64,000 nt of DNA from Deltaproteobacteria bacterium (lineage in GTDB: Bacteria > Myxococcota_C > UBA6777). Both the position numbers and the translations under genes were made by a program. Below are positions 8,867 through 18,102 of the stretch, one piece after another. The number at the start of each line of letters is the position of its first letter. The stretch's first letter is position 1. The DNA lies in contig SBHC01000079.1 of assembly GCA_006226375.1 (NCBI GenBank), positions 310,001 to 374,000 of the forward strand, given 5' to 3'. The notes beneath the pieces were generated by a model. It saw only the letters and a list, made by a program, of their open reading frames with translations, searched no databases and had not been told where the DNA came from.

Positions 8867-10486
8867 TTATCGGTTGAGAAGGCGACCTTGTCGGTACTCT
8901 TTGCTGGTCACGATGGATTTAATCAATCCCAGCAAGTCGTAGTTGTTGCCCTTGAACTTGTCAGCGAGAGTCAGGATTTGCGAGGTCTGTTGAGCGTGCG
9001 GATCCGAGCCAACAAACCAGTTCCACATCTTGCGAGTGGTGCAGCTTGCAAAGGTTCCATCGTCGATGGTTTGTTGTGCCAGCGCGATGGGGCCCGTCTC
9101 AATGTTCTTCTTCATCGACGGCGTCGCGAACACATACGAGATCAAGTGACCGAGGTACTGCATCTCTTTGTCGTCGTTGGGGTAGAAGTAGAAACGACGA
9201 CACATCGCGTTGTAGCGGTTGCCCATCTTCTTGCAGAAGTTAGAGATGGCAGGGAACTCATCGGTGTTCAACGGAGCCATACCGGCTTCAGCCCATCGAC
9301 CCCAGTACGCAGCAGCAGGCTCAACCGTCTGGTGGCAGTACTTGCATCCGCATCGCTTCATCAAGTTGGGCTCGTCGTGACAGCTGTCTTGCGCGGGGGG
9401 CAAGCCGCCAGGAGGAGCTTGAAAGTGGGAGCAGAGGAACGCGCTGTAAAAGCGGTTCGCCCGCCCACGATCGGAGGAGAACTTGGTAAGGAACAGCGGC
9501 ATGGTAAGAACGCCAGCGTGCAGTTTGGCTCGCTCCACCTTCGTCCACTTGCCAACTTGGTCAAAGTTAATGGTGGGAACCGGGTGGTTCTGGTTGGGCG
9601 AAGCGTAAGTCAGGTTGCTTCCTGTGTACGTCTGGTACCGCAGATAGTGAGAGATAGGACCGTTCACTTCCAGAGACTGACCTGTGATGACCTGAGTGTA
9701 AGGCTTTCGATTCTTCACAATGTCTTCGATAAAGCGAAAGGTTTGTTCTTCCAAAGAGTTGAGGATCTGAGACTGCACGTTGTACGGCATACACCAGCGT
9801 AAGCCAGGGCCACAACCACAGCCTTTGCCCTGATTCTTGTTGGTAAACGACGAGCGGCTGCAATCGTAGTCACGATTGTTGGCATCACTCTTCACCGTCA
9901 GGTACTCTTGGGCGTCAAAGGCACAAACCTTTATCGCCTTGTCGGGGGCCCAGTATGGTTTCACCATCACGTAGCCTTCCCGTTGAACAGGATAGTCCTT
10001 ACCATCTGCAGCCTTGTATGTACTTGCAGTGGTCTTAATCGAGCCGTCTTTGTTGAACTCAGCGGGCTGGTTCAAACAGCTAACAATGTGACCCCGGTAG
10101 TTCCGACGACGCCCTTGGGAGGTGAGGTAATACGGAGTGCTGGTACCGTTTCCACCCAACCGCCAGGTGTTGTTGACAAGGCGGATGTTGGAAATGTTCG
10201 CCCACAAGAGGTCTTTGTGATACTCGCGCAGCTTCCCCAGCATCTGCTGGGAGCTCAGCATGGAGTCGACGGTCTGCTCAGAGACCTTGCCTTCTTTGAT
10301 GACCGTTTGCATTTCGGTGACGGAGGGAAGATGACCGCGAAGGTCAAGGCTCAGCCGTCGGAGGTACTGCAATTCAGCTTGCGGTCCTTTCGGAGCACAG
10401 ACTTGCGCGTTGGGATTGTCCCCGTACCACGCAACCGTTGTCCCGACCAAGACCAACAGGGGTAACAACTTTCTCCAGAGTCTCAT
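8867..10486 (-). CDS. Exported DUF1549/DUF1588-like c-type haem protein
   Basis: The chosen start is the ATG at 10486, which has AGGAG seven bases upstream; longer forms run into the preceding gene. The 539-residue protein has a signal peptide (WRKLLPLLVLVGTTVAW). A DUF1549-like N-terminal helix set follows (LQYLRRLSLDLRGHLPSVTE). Late in the protein is one CXXCH haem site (CKYCH, Cys381 to His385) in the context of a DUF1588-like segment (SDRGRANRFYSAFLC). It also has Cys clusters (GCGCGP) that could bind metal or form disulfides. It should be periplasmic or at the cell surface. Cluster context points to an electron-transfer or oxidative role with DUF1501; the true substrate is unknown. Confidence 0.8.
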   Translation of the reverse strand: MRLWRKLLPLLVLVGTTVAWYGDNPNAQVCAPKGPQAELQYLRRLSLDLRGHLPSVTEMQTVIKEGKVSEQTVDSMLSSQQMLGKLREYHKDLLWANISNIRLVNNTWRLGGNGTSTPYYLTSQGRRRNYRGHIVSCLNQPAEFNKDGSIKTTASTYKAADGKDYPVQREGYVMVKPYWAPDKAIKVCAFDAQEYLTVKSDANNRDYDCSRSSFTNKNQGKGCGCGPGLRWCMPYNVQSQILNSLEEQTFRFIEDIVKNRKPYTQVITGQSLEVNGPISHYLRYQTYTGSNLTYASPNQNHPVPTINFDQVGKWTKVERAKLHAGVLTMPLFLTKFSSDRGRANRFYSAFLCSHFQAPPGGLPPAQDSCHDEPNLMKRCGCKYCHQTVEPAAAYWGRWAEAGMAPLNTDEFPAISNFCKKMGNRYNAMCRRFYFYPNDDKEMQYLGHLISYVFATPSMKKNIETGPIALAQQTIDDGTFASCTTRKMWNWFVGSDPHAQQTSQILTLADKFKGNNYDLLGLIKSIVTSKEYRQGRLLNR

Positions 10487-10535
10487 CTCTTCACTCCTCA
10501 TCTGCAAGGGAGCAACAGGACAGGCATTGCCCTGT

Positions 10536-11972
10536 TTACTGACGATAACCGCCTTGTATCCATCTGCGTAGAGTCTCCGCGTCGCCACCCACCAGTTGAT
10601 CGGGGGGGGGAGGCATCGGAGTCTCTTTGGATTCGATCCGGAAGATCATACGGGTAATGTTCTTGCGAACACTATCGTATGTATCCAACTGTAAGAATTC
10701 TGCAATGCCACCTTGTTTGTGGCACTTTAAGCAACTCTGCTCCACGAAAGGTTTCACGTCCTTCGCATAGGTCACAGGAGGTCCTTCCTGACCCACACGC
10801 GTCAAGGTTTTGCCGTCACTCCACCACAAAGCGGTGTCGGCCTCCACGTGAAAATGAAGCAGCTGCGATGGCTTCTCTTTGACCACGAGTTCGCGCGCTT
10901 CCGACTCGTCCAGCCGAAGGATGCCTTGTTGCGCCCAGACCCACACTGCGCCAGCGTCGGGATCAAAGGTGATGGCCTTGGGTGTCCAATCTTTCGAAGC
11001 ATCTTCTCCGTTGCGAAGCCGGAACGGCCACCAGGCAGTGTTCTCTTCGGTCTTTTTTCGGAAAAATAGAGTGTCACCCGACAACCCCCAGAACTGTCCC
11101 TCTTTCCAAGGGACGATCTGGTCCATCTTGTGGTCCTTTACTTCGCTCTCCAAGGCCTTCGTTGCCCAACCGTCGCCGTCTTCTCTCATCGCCACAATCG
11201 TCCCTTCGTTCGTTGTCACGAGGAGCTCTTTGGCGTTGGGGTACGTGAAGATCGAGGTGACACCTTTGAAAGTATCGTAGGTCAGGAGCTTGCCCTCTTT
11301 CCACTGACGAAGGGCTACGTTGGAGCCGATCCAAAGGTCGCCGGCTCCCCGTGAGGTGAGCACCCGGATCTCTTCTTTTTCGGCCAGTTTGTAATTCAAA
11401 GACGATGGCTCCATCGTTTGTTTGAACCACAGATCAATACCGTCGGGTCGTCCCACCAGAAGGCCCATCGAGCCTTTCTCCACTTCCCAAACCACGAGGC
11501 CGACCACAGGCTTCTCATGGATTTTCACAAACGAGCCATTGCTCCACCGGTACAATCCGCTCTTTCCACCAATCCAGATATCTTGCCCCATAAGCGTCAT
11601 GACAAAGGACTTGTCATCCTTCATCGCGTCAGGAAGTGGATAGGTACGAGCGCTCAACTGCAACGATCCCCACACTTTTGGTTTCATCTCACCAGGGATG
11701 GGAGGGGGTTCGTTTGTGTTGGAGTTGACGTTCTGGTTGTTCTCGTTGGTGTTTTCGTTCTGGTTGTTTTGATTGGAGGTGTTGTTGTTCTCGTTGACGG
11801 TGTTTGTGTTGCCCGTCGAATTGTTCTCGTTGGTGTTGGTTGCGTTGTTGTTGTTCTGGTTGTTCGAATCAGGATTACCACCACAAGCAGCAAACATACC
11901 GATCCAGAGCGTCAGAGCCAACAAAGCTCTCCACCATCGAGCAGGTTTGTGTTGTGACAATTGCTTCTTCAT
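10536..11972 (-). CDS. Surface lipoprotein: Asn-rich linker, beta-propeller-like body, C-terminal cytochrome c
   Basis: 478 residues from the ATG at 11972 (a GTG two codons earlier is possible). The lipoprotein signal ends at FAACGG. The mature chain begins with about 65 residues composed almost wholly of Asn, Thr, Glu and Gln (TNENNSTGNTNTVNENNN). The central ~300 residues have repeating Trp/Gly strands (DIWIGGKSGLYRW, DLWIGSNVALRQWKEG, AVWVWAQQGILRL), which suggests a beta-propeller. The end is a small cytochrome c with CLKCH (Cys414, His418) and ETPMPPPPDQL, the usual Met-ligand region. It is the first gene of the cluster, with a 49-base gap to the next. It probably delivers electrons at the outer surface; this is inferred. 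Confidence 0.8.
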   Translation of the reverse strand: MKKQLSQHKPARWWRALLALTLWIGMFAACGGNPDSNNQNNNNATNTNENNSTGNTNTVNENNNTSNQNNQNENTNENNQNVNSNTNEPPPIPGEMKPKVWGSLQLSARTYPLPDAMKDDKSFVMTLMGQDIWIGGKSGLYRWSNGSFVKIHEKPVVGLVVWEVEKGSMGLLVGRPDGIDLWFKQTMEPSSLNYKLAEKEEIRVLTSRGAGDLWIGSNVALRQWKEGKLLTYDTFKGVTSIFTYPNAKELLVTTNEGTIVAMREDGDGWATKALESEVKDHKMDQIVPWKEGQFWGLSGDTLFFRKKTEENTAWWPFRLRNGEDASKDWTPKAITFDPDAGAVWVWAQQGILRLDESEARELVVKEKPSQLLHFHVEADTALWWSDGKTLTRVGQEGPPVTYAKDVKPFVEQSCLKCHKQGGIAEFLQLDTYDSVRKNITRMIFRIESKETPMPPPPDQLVGGDAETLRRWIQGGYRQ

Positions 11973-12411
11973 CCCCACCTAACCATCCAATGCTTGTAGT
12001 TTGTAGCAAGGCATTCACTGCACAAAGCCAGCTTGAATCGGGGTATTTTGTTTCCATACAGAGAGGCTGCATATCCCGAATGCTGTTGAAAAATCCGCAC
12101 GGATGCCTACCTACCACTTGTATACGATCTTGACCGCGATGAAAAGGAAAAAATTGAAACAAGTTCGCGAAGTAGAATGTGTCACAAATGACACATTTGG
12201 CCCTGCCAGAACCTCCACCCTTGCCACCCAAACGCTAGGCACCGACAGACCGAAAGAGTCCTTTACTTTCATACCCTTGCCCCACAGGCACAACGCATTG
12301 AGGTAGCATCTCGACTAGGACGAAACACAAGGTCGTGCTAAAGTGCCAGCCGAATTACCCATTTGCAACATCGACTCTCAGACAAAGCCATGGGCCAAAA
12401 CGTTGACACCA
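11973..12411. other. Divergent intergenic region, 439 bp
   Basis: This region separates the minus-strand cytochrome/DUF1501 cluster from the plus-strand lipase, so it should carry both promoters. The one clear element is a 9-bp-arm palindrome at 12176-12197. No convincing -35/-10 pair was found, and no ORF here has a ribosome site. Confidence 0.6.
12176..12197. promoter_or_regulatory. Perfect palindrome, candidate operator
   Basis: Arms AATGTGTCA and TGACACATT are exact reverse complements separated by CAAA. The symmetry, arm length and placement between divergent operons fit a dimeric helix-turn-helix regulator site. It has no following T-run on either strand, so a terminator is less likely. 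The regulator is unknown. Confidence 0.5.
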
Positions 12412-13947
12412 ATGAAAAAAAAAATCACAAAACCACACCGAATTTCTTCCAGCCAGCGACAACAAGCACGTCGGGCCTCACACGTTCTCTGGTTGCTGGG
12501 AATCCTCACCTTGCTGGCCGTTCCTTCCGTGAGTGGGTTCGGTTGTTCGGATCCAGGCCTGGGGCAGGACGAGCAAGCTCAAGGACCTGAAGGAAACACC
12601 CAACAAGAAGTGGGTGCAACAGAGTCGGTCTCCTCATCTTCAGAAGTTCCAGATCGCTCCAACTCAGACAAAGAAGCGGTTGCGAAACAAGAGCCAAGCA
12701 GTTCCAGCGATGCCAACGAAGGCCGTCTGGAGCCCCAACCGGAAGCAGGCCCCGAGCCTGGACCCGAGCCCGGACCTGAACCCGGACCGGAGCCCCAACC
12801 TGGACCAGAGTTTGGACCGGAGCCCTCCCCTTGCGCAGCCCCACAAGGAAGCGCTCTGGATCAGGTGAAGTCATGGAAGAACCTCCCAATCGGGCAAGCT
12901 GCCCAACAAGAGATTGCACCTGCCTGTGGAGCGCAAGGGTTCCGCATAGTGGCAGCCAAGAACGCGGAGTTTGAGGTCCACTTCAAAGAATTTTCACCCA
13001 AACAAAGTCTGGCGTTTGAAATCCTCAACGCCCGGACGGCCAACAAGATCGCTACAGACTCACCTTTGGCCCAAGGGAGTTCGGGTCCACAAGGTTGGAT
13101 GGTTGGGAAGTTTAAGGTGGATCAGTCCGGCGAAGTCAGTCTAGTGGTTGACAGCCGCAACCAGAAAGTTCCTGTGTATTACAAGATTCAGATCTTTTGC
13201 ACTCGCAACTGCCAACTGGAAGCAACGCGCTTTCCCATCGTTCTGATGCATGGTTTCGCAGGAACCGACAAGTACTTCGGCTTCCTGGACTACTTCTATC
13301 AGGTCAAAGGACACCTGGAGAAAGCAGGCTATTCAGCGTTCACTCCAGCGGTCCAGCCGATTGCAAGTTCGACCCAGCGCGTGTTGACCTTGAAGTCCAA
13401 ACTGGACGCCATCTTCCAACAAACCGGGGCACGCAAACTCAACCTTATTGCCCACAGCCAGGGAGGCGTCGACGGTCGCTTGCTGATTGGCTTTCACAAC
13501 TACGGAGATGTGATTGCAAGCCTCACAACCATCAGCACACCTCACCGTGGAATCCCGATCCCCAACCTGCTGATCCCGCCGTCACAAGAGCTGGGGGAAA
13601 GCAACATGAAGAAATTCAACCAACAATACCCCGACGATAAGCGCGTCAAGTACTTCTCTTGGGCAGGCGCGAGCTGTGGCCTACTGGACCGAAGCTGCCG
13701 ACAAAAGCGCAAAGACGAAACGGTAGACCCGCTCTTGTTAGCCACCTTCAACGCCTTGAAAGCGGTGCGCGGCGACAACGACGGCGTTGTTCCTGTAAGC
13801 AGCGCCAAATGGGGAACATTCCTGGGCGAGATACCGGCCGATCACTGGGATGAAGTCGGGCAGGTTGCTGACACCAACAACAAGTCCTTCAACCACAAAG
13901 ACTTCTACCTCAACGAAGCCAAACGACTTCGCAAGCTAGACTTCTAG
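12412..13947 (+). CDS. Secreted lipase (alpha/beta hydrolase) with Pro/Glu/Gly-rich linker
   Basis: The ATG at 12412 is followed by a run of ten A; an upstream in-frame GTG at 12343 is also possible. The 511-residue protein has a long basic N-terminus and a hydrophobic segment (VLWLLGILTLLAVPSVSG) followed by GFGC. The lipobox is not canonical, so lipidation is uncertain. The linker contains repeated PEPG units. The hydrolase domain shows an oxyanion-type LMHGFAG near 278 and the nucleophile elbow AHSQGG with Ser349. DNDGVVPVSSAKWG and the downstream DHWDEVG segment probably hold the acid and His. This matches triacylglycerol lipases of the Pseudomonas/Burkholderia type. A similar linker occurs in the esterase at 61108. 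Confidence 0.8.
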   Translation: MKKKITKPHRISSSQRQQARRASHVLWLLGILTLLAVPSVSGFGCSDPGLGQDEQAQGPEGNTQQEVGATESVSSSSEVPDRSNSDKEAVAKQEPSSSSDANEGRLEPQPEAGPEPGPEPGPEPGPEPQPGPEFGPEPSPCAAPQGSALDQVKSWKNLPIGQAAQQEIAPACGAQGFRIVAAKNAEFEVHFKEFSPKQSLAFEILNARTANKIATDSPLAQGSSGPQGWMVGKFKVDQSGEVSLVVDSRNQKVPVYYKIQIFCTRNCQLEATRFPIVLMHGFAGTDKYFGFLDYFYQVKGHLEKAGYSAFTPAVQPIASSTQRVLTLKSKLDAIFQQTGARKLNLIAHSQGGVDGRLLIGFHNYGDVIASLTTISTPHRGIPIPNLLIPPSQELGESNMKKFNQQYPDDKRVKYFSWAGASCGLLDRSCRQKRKDETVDPLLLATFNALKAVRGDNDGVVPVSSAKWGTFLGEIPADHWDEVGQVADTNNKSFNHKDFYLNEAKRLRKLDF

Positions 13948-14045
13948 AACGAGTGGCTCCAAAAGGCTCTGCGGCAGGCTAGATGTTGTAGAGAGAAGAA
14001 GGGAAGACAGAGAGGTTCAGGTGAGCTTTGGAGGGGAACTAGAGC

Positions 14046-15797
14046 TTACTGTGAGGTGATGACGAATTCCACGCGACGGTTCTTCGCACGGGCTTCGGGG
14101 GTCTTGGCCTGAACCAGGGGAACCGTCTTGCCGTAACCTTTGTAGGTGAGTCGGCCGCCGTCGACACCTTTGCCCATCAAGTACGTCCGGACGGAGCGGG
14201 CTCGTCGGTTGGACAGCTTGAGGTTGTAATCCGCGTCACCCACGTCATCGGTGTGACCTTCGATGCGAATTTTGACACGCTTGTACTTCTTGAGAATTGC
14301 GGCCACAGCATCAAGAACAGGGTACGACACGGTCTTGATCTTCGCCTTGTTGAAGTCGAAGAAGACTTTTTGGGTAATCTCGATCTTCCTCTGCTTCATG
14401 ATAGCCAGCGGACAACCTCGGTTGGACTTGGGTCCAGGTGTCTTGGGACAGCGATCGAGATTGTCGGTGGTGCCATCTTGATCAGCATCGCCCCAAGGAC
14501 AACCGTTGTTCTCTTTCGGTCCCTTAACCTTGGGACACTTGTCGACATTGTCGGTCAGGCCATCACCATCCGTGTCAGGCCAGGGACAACCCTGGTTGGC
14601 CTGGGGACCTGGTTTGTCGGGGCACTTATCGACGTTGTCTTTCAAGCCATCGCCATCACGATCGCCGTGGGGACAACCTTTGTTGTCTTTGGGTCCGGGT
14701 GTTTTTGGACACTTGTCAACGTTGTCGGTCAGGCCGTCGCCGTCGGTGTCAGGCCAGGGGCAACCCTGGTTCTCTCTGGGTCCTGGAACCTTGGGACATT
14801 TGTCGACATTGTCGTTGAGTCCGTCGCCATCGGTATCGGGAACCTGCTCAGGCGACCAGACCAAGCCAAAGAAGACACGAACCAGCGGCGTTCCCACGCT
14901 GGTTGAAAGAGGCGCACCTGCACCGATGTTGAGGGCGAGGCTCTTGCTGGAGAGAGGATAGATTCTCACACCCAAGTCCAGCTCCAACGGAATGGAGCGG
15001 ATGTTGGTGTTGACAAGAGAGACAGACCCATGGATGTCGGCGATGACTTCCAGGCGACGCTTGATCACCTCAAAGCTTGCAGCCAGCCCATAGAACAGTT
15101 CGTGAGCGATGGTTACGTTGGCAAGGGTAGTTTCGGGGTTGAAACGATACCCCACGTTGAAAGCGAGATGAACGATCGAGATCTTCTTGCTCAACAGGAA
15201 CATAGCCCCAGCGCTGATCGGGTCTTCGCCGTTGAACATCTTCAAGCTAAGCGGAGTGGGTGCAGTCGTTGGAAGTCCGACAAAGGCTTTCAAGCCAAGG
15301 GAGATGCCAAACTTCTTTTCGTCGAGAATTCGGAATTTCACACCCAGCTTGATGTCGCCTAAGAAGAACCCATCCAACGATTGCCCAGCTGCGTTTCCGT
15401 ACACAGAGTTCAGATTGGGGATGGCCCCTACTTGGTAGATGGTAAGCGGAATGTTGACGTAGACTTCCAGCCAGGACAAGAATCCGATGCCGGCCATGAT
15501 GTCAGCACCAATCTGGTGGTTGATGATGCCCACCTGATCTTGTTGGTTGGGTCCTGTTCCTGCGAGGGGTCGGTTGGCGTAGTTGAAAAACACACCGACC
15601 GTGTAATTCCACTGCCCCAAAGCCTGCGCCGATTGGGTGTTAAACATCCCCTGCGGATCGCCCCAAGGGCGAAACCGTTGAAGCTGAAACGCTGTGGGAT
15701 CGTTGCTCTGCGCGTGCGCTGTTGTCGATAAGTTTGTCCAAAGAAACAAACCGAACAGTGCGGCCAACAAGGAGAGTTTTCGGGAACGATATATCAT
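14046..15797 (-). CDS. OmpA-family outer-membrane protein with thrombospondin type 3 repeats
   Basis: 583 residues from the ATG at 15797, with AGAGG nine bases upstream. A signal peptide ends in TTAHA. Residues ~25-330 are beta-rich (for example WNYTVGVFFNYANRPL, FGISLGLKAFVGLP), fitting an outer-membrane barrel. Five Asp-rich repeats of the type DTDGDGLTDNVDKCP follow, which are calcium-binding thrombospondin type 3 repeats. The C-terminal ~115 residues are an OmpA peptidoglycan-binding domain (EGHTDDVGDADYNLKLSNRR, then YGKTVPL). It should tie the outer membrane to the cell wall. It is convergent with the lipase and divergent from the 16216 operon. Confidence 0.9.
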   Translation of the reverse strand: MIYRSRKLSLLAALFGLFLWTNLSTTAHAQSNDPTAFQLQRFRPWGDPQGMFNTQSAQALGQWNYTVGVFFNYANRPLAGTGPNQQDQVGIINHQIGADIMAGIGFLSWLEVYVNIPLTIYQVGAIPNLNSVYGNAAGQSLDGFFLGDIKLGVKFRILDEKKFGISLGLKAFVGLPTTAPTPLSLKMFNGEDPISAGAMFLLSKKISIVHLAFNVGYRFNPETTLANVTIAHELFYGLAASFEVIKRRLEVIADIHGSVSLVNTNIRSIPLELDLGVRIYPLSSKSLALNIGAGAPLSTSVGTPLVRVFFGLVWSPEQVPDTDGDGLNDNVDKCPKVPGPRENQGCPWPDTDGDGLTDNVDKCPKTPGPKDNKGCPHGDRDGDGLKDNVDKCPDKPGPQANQGCPWPDTDGDGLTDNVDKCPKVKGPKENNGCPWGDADQDGTTDNLDRCPKTPGPKSNRGCPLAIMKQRKIEITQKVFFDFNKAKIKTVSYPVLDAVAAILKKYKRVKIRIEGHTDDVGDADYNLKLSNRRARSVRTYLMGKGVDGGRLTYKGYGKTVPLVQAKTPEARAKNRRVEFVITSQ

Positions 15798-16215
15798 GGG
15801 CAATGACCTCTATGTTCGGAGACATCGACAACTCAAAGTGAGTTTGTGGTCTGCCTCCTTTTCCACAAGAAGAATCGTTAAGGTGCTTCTGTTACACTAC
15901 GGAATAGCCTTGCACTACGTCAAAATACAGGTCAACCTTTCTCTCTTCAGAAACCTTCACGTTCCAAACGTATCGGCCTACCCGCAGAAGGTTGGAACAC
16001 CACGACCCAAGTTGTTTTTATACAAACGGTAGGACCCCGTGATTGTCCAAACCGTCTCATTTGCAATCTTGGACACACCACATTAGGTTGCGTGAAAGAA
16101 AAGAGTTCGCTCTTGACGCTGTAGTTTCTCTATGGTTTTTCTTTGGCGCAACATTCTCTATTTACGACGGACCCCACATCGACCCGACGTGGGGATTGGT
16201 TGAAGGACACGCTCG
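15798..16215. other. Divergent intergenic region, 418 bp
   Basis: The region lies between the OmpA-family gene and the 16216 lipoprotein gene. I see no good -35/-10 pair with normal spacing; a TTGACG at 16113 has only a poorly placed TATGGT after it. No repeat, RNA gene or supported ORF is evident. Confidence 0.5.
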
Positions 16216-18060
16216 ATGCACAAGCTGCTTATGTTTCGCTCCCAACTCTTGCTCCTCACCTTGCTCCTCCCTTTTGCGATGTGGGGTTGCCAGGGCTGCA
16301 AAAAATCGAAGACCTCCACAACCGTCGAAAGTCCCATGCATCGTATGCTTCCACGAGCACACTTTGGGATGCTGATTGTTCCTCAGTTGGGCCAACTTCC
16401 CAACAAACTCAACCTACTCCTGAATCGGTTTGAAGGCAAGCAGAAGCCTGGGCAGGCTGCTCTAGGACAGCTTCGGCGCCTCATCACCGAATCCCAGAAT
16501 GCCCTCGGTGTCGACATTCTCGACGCCAAGAACCTCGACAAGCACGGAATCGACAAAACCGGAACCTTGTTGGCTTCTCGAATCAAGCAAGGCAAGCGCA
16601 AAGCGTTCGTCCTCGCTGTACCAGTGAGCAGCGCCTCGTCGTTTGAAACCTTGCTCCAAAACTTGGCCAAAGACCGCTTCCTTGCCAAACACAAGGAAAT
16701 TCAGAAAGTCGGCTCTGCTCAAGTCGTCACGCTCTATCGCAAGAGAAAGCAAGGCACCACAGAAGAGTTTGCTTATACCTTTCAGAACAACGTCGCCCTG
16801 GTTGTTCGGCCCATCACAAGCACAGGCCCAAAGAAGGGGGCCAAGGCAGCCAAAACCACACACGGCCTGGATGCACTGCGCACCTTGCTTCAGCTCAAGA
16901 AGGACCAGTCCCTTGCAGCCGACACAAACTTTTTGAACGTGCTTAAGAAGTGGTCCGGCAAGGCTCAAGCAGTCCTCTACACTCCCCCGAAGAGCAAGGC
17001 CCAACCCAAGAAAGCAAAAGGCAAAGGCCAAAAAGGTCCAAGCACACGACCTGCCGCAAAGCGCCCTGTCCAAGTACGAAATGTACCGCTGACCCAAACC
17101 ATCTTAAAGCGGATTCGACGAACCAACCCCTTCTCTGAGAGCACAACCGCCCTCACCTTTGGCGCCGAAGGAGCCCAGTTGGATGCAGCGCTTCCCCTTG
17201 AGGACTCCATCGCCAAGCGACTCAGCCAGACAGTCCCCACTTCGGGCAAAGCCGCCACACTTCTCAGCCTGCTCAACAAACGCTCGATCGCAAGCTTCAA
17301 GCTCTCCATGAACCCAGACAGCCTCCCCAAGCTGCTGGCGCGAGCGTTGGGTTCGTCGGGCGCTCGCCTCTCCCCGAAGCAGCTCTATGACATGCTCAAG
17401 AAGCACACAGGCTTGGACCTCCAAAAGGACCTGATTCCCGCCCTGACTGGGCACGCGATGTTGTCCTTGTATCATGTGTCTCCACGGATCTACCAAAGGG
17501 TCCAACATTCCCCGATCTGGTTGCCCAGCATGGTAGAGATTGCCGTGGTTGCAGAACTTCGCGACAAGAAGAAAGCCACAAAGGTGCTCAACACGCTCGC
17601 CCAAACGCTCACGATTGGTGGCAAGAAGGTCCGCACCGTCCCCACCCATGACAAGCGAAAACAGTACAAGATCATGGCGTTTCCAGGAGCCTGGGCGCAC
17701 TGGACGATTGTCGACAACTACTTCATCTATGCGATCGGGAAAACCCCAGTGAAGCTCGCGGTGCAAGCCCTACGCAAGCCCAAGTTCCGCTTGTACAAGA
17801 AAGCCCCAGAAGCACTCACTGCCAACAACACAATGGCACTCTACGTGAACTTGCCTCGGCTGATGCAGACCTTTAACTCGCTCTACGTACCGTTTGCTCT
17901 TAAGATGATTGTGACCAACTTCTACCTTCTGAACCTCAAGAATGTGGAAGCTATCTTGCTCAGCTACCAGCCGGGAGAGAAAGCCATCCACCTACAAACA
18001 GAGGTTCAGTTGAAAGAAGAGAAGCCCAAGAAGACCTCGGGGAAACCCGCCCAACGCTAG
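16216..18060 (+). CDS. DUF3352-like lipoprotein
   Basis: 614 residues. The signal peptide ends in PFAMWGC, with a second Cys nearby (CQGC), so outer-membrane or surface lipidation is likely. The mature protein starts with a segment (MLPRAHFGMLIVPQLGQLPN) typical of DUF3352-like proteins. It then alternates hydrophobic strands and Lys/Ala-rich loops, including a Lys-rich insert near 255-280 (KSKAQPKKAKGKGQKG). No enzyme motif is evident. It is the first of four genes with an ABC ATPase, a MacB/FtsX-type permease and another lipoprotein. It may therefore be the substrate or partner of that transporter. The family assignment is moderate and the function unknown. Confidence 0.6.
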   Translation: MHKLLMFRSQLLLLTLLLPFAMWGCQGCKKSKTSTTVESPMHRMLPRAHFGMLIVPQLGQLPNKLNLLLNRFEGKQKPGQAALGQLRRLITESQNALGVDILDAKNLDKHGIDKTGTLLASRIKQGKRKAFVLAVPVSSASSFETLLQNLAKDRFLAKHKEIQKVGSAQVVTLYRKRKQGTTEEFAYTFQNNVALVVRPITSTGPKKGAKAAKTTHGLDALRTLLQLKKDQSLAADTNFLNVLKKWSGKAQAVLYTPPKSKAQPKKAKGKGQKGPSTRPAAKRPVQVRNVPLTQTILKRIRRTNPFSESTTALTFGAEGAQLDAALPLEDSIAKRLSQTVPTSGKAATLLSLLNKRSIASFKLSMNPDSLPKLLARALGSSGARLSPKQLYDMLKKHTGLDLQKDLIPALTGHAMLSLYHVSPRIYQRVQHSPIWLPSMVEIAVVAELRDKKKATKVLNTLAQTLTIGGKKVRTVPTHDKRKQYKIMAFPGAWAHWTIVDNYFIYAIGKTPVKLAVQALRKPKFRLYKKAPEALTANNTMALYVNLPRLMQTFNSLYVPFALKMIVTNFYLLNLKNVEAILLSYQPGEKAIHLQTEVQLKEEKPKKTSGKPAQR

Positions 18061-18102
18061 AAGAACCCCCCTTTTCCCTCAAGGACAACAGGAGACCTGG
18101 CA

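Noticed and set aside
8657-9802. 381-codon frame opposite the haem protein gene
   Set aside because: No domain; the minus strand has the DUF1549-like and CXXCH features.
12727-12840. Repeats that might be a CRISPR array
   Set aside because: They are coding repeats (Pro-Glu-Gly) in frame, without uniform spacers.
16113-16136. TTGACG/TATGGT as a promoter for the 16216 gene
   Set aside because: The spacer is only 12 bp, too short for a sigma-70 promoter.
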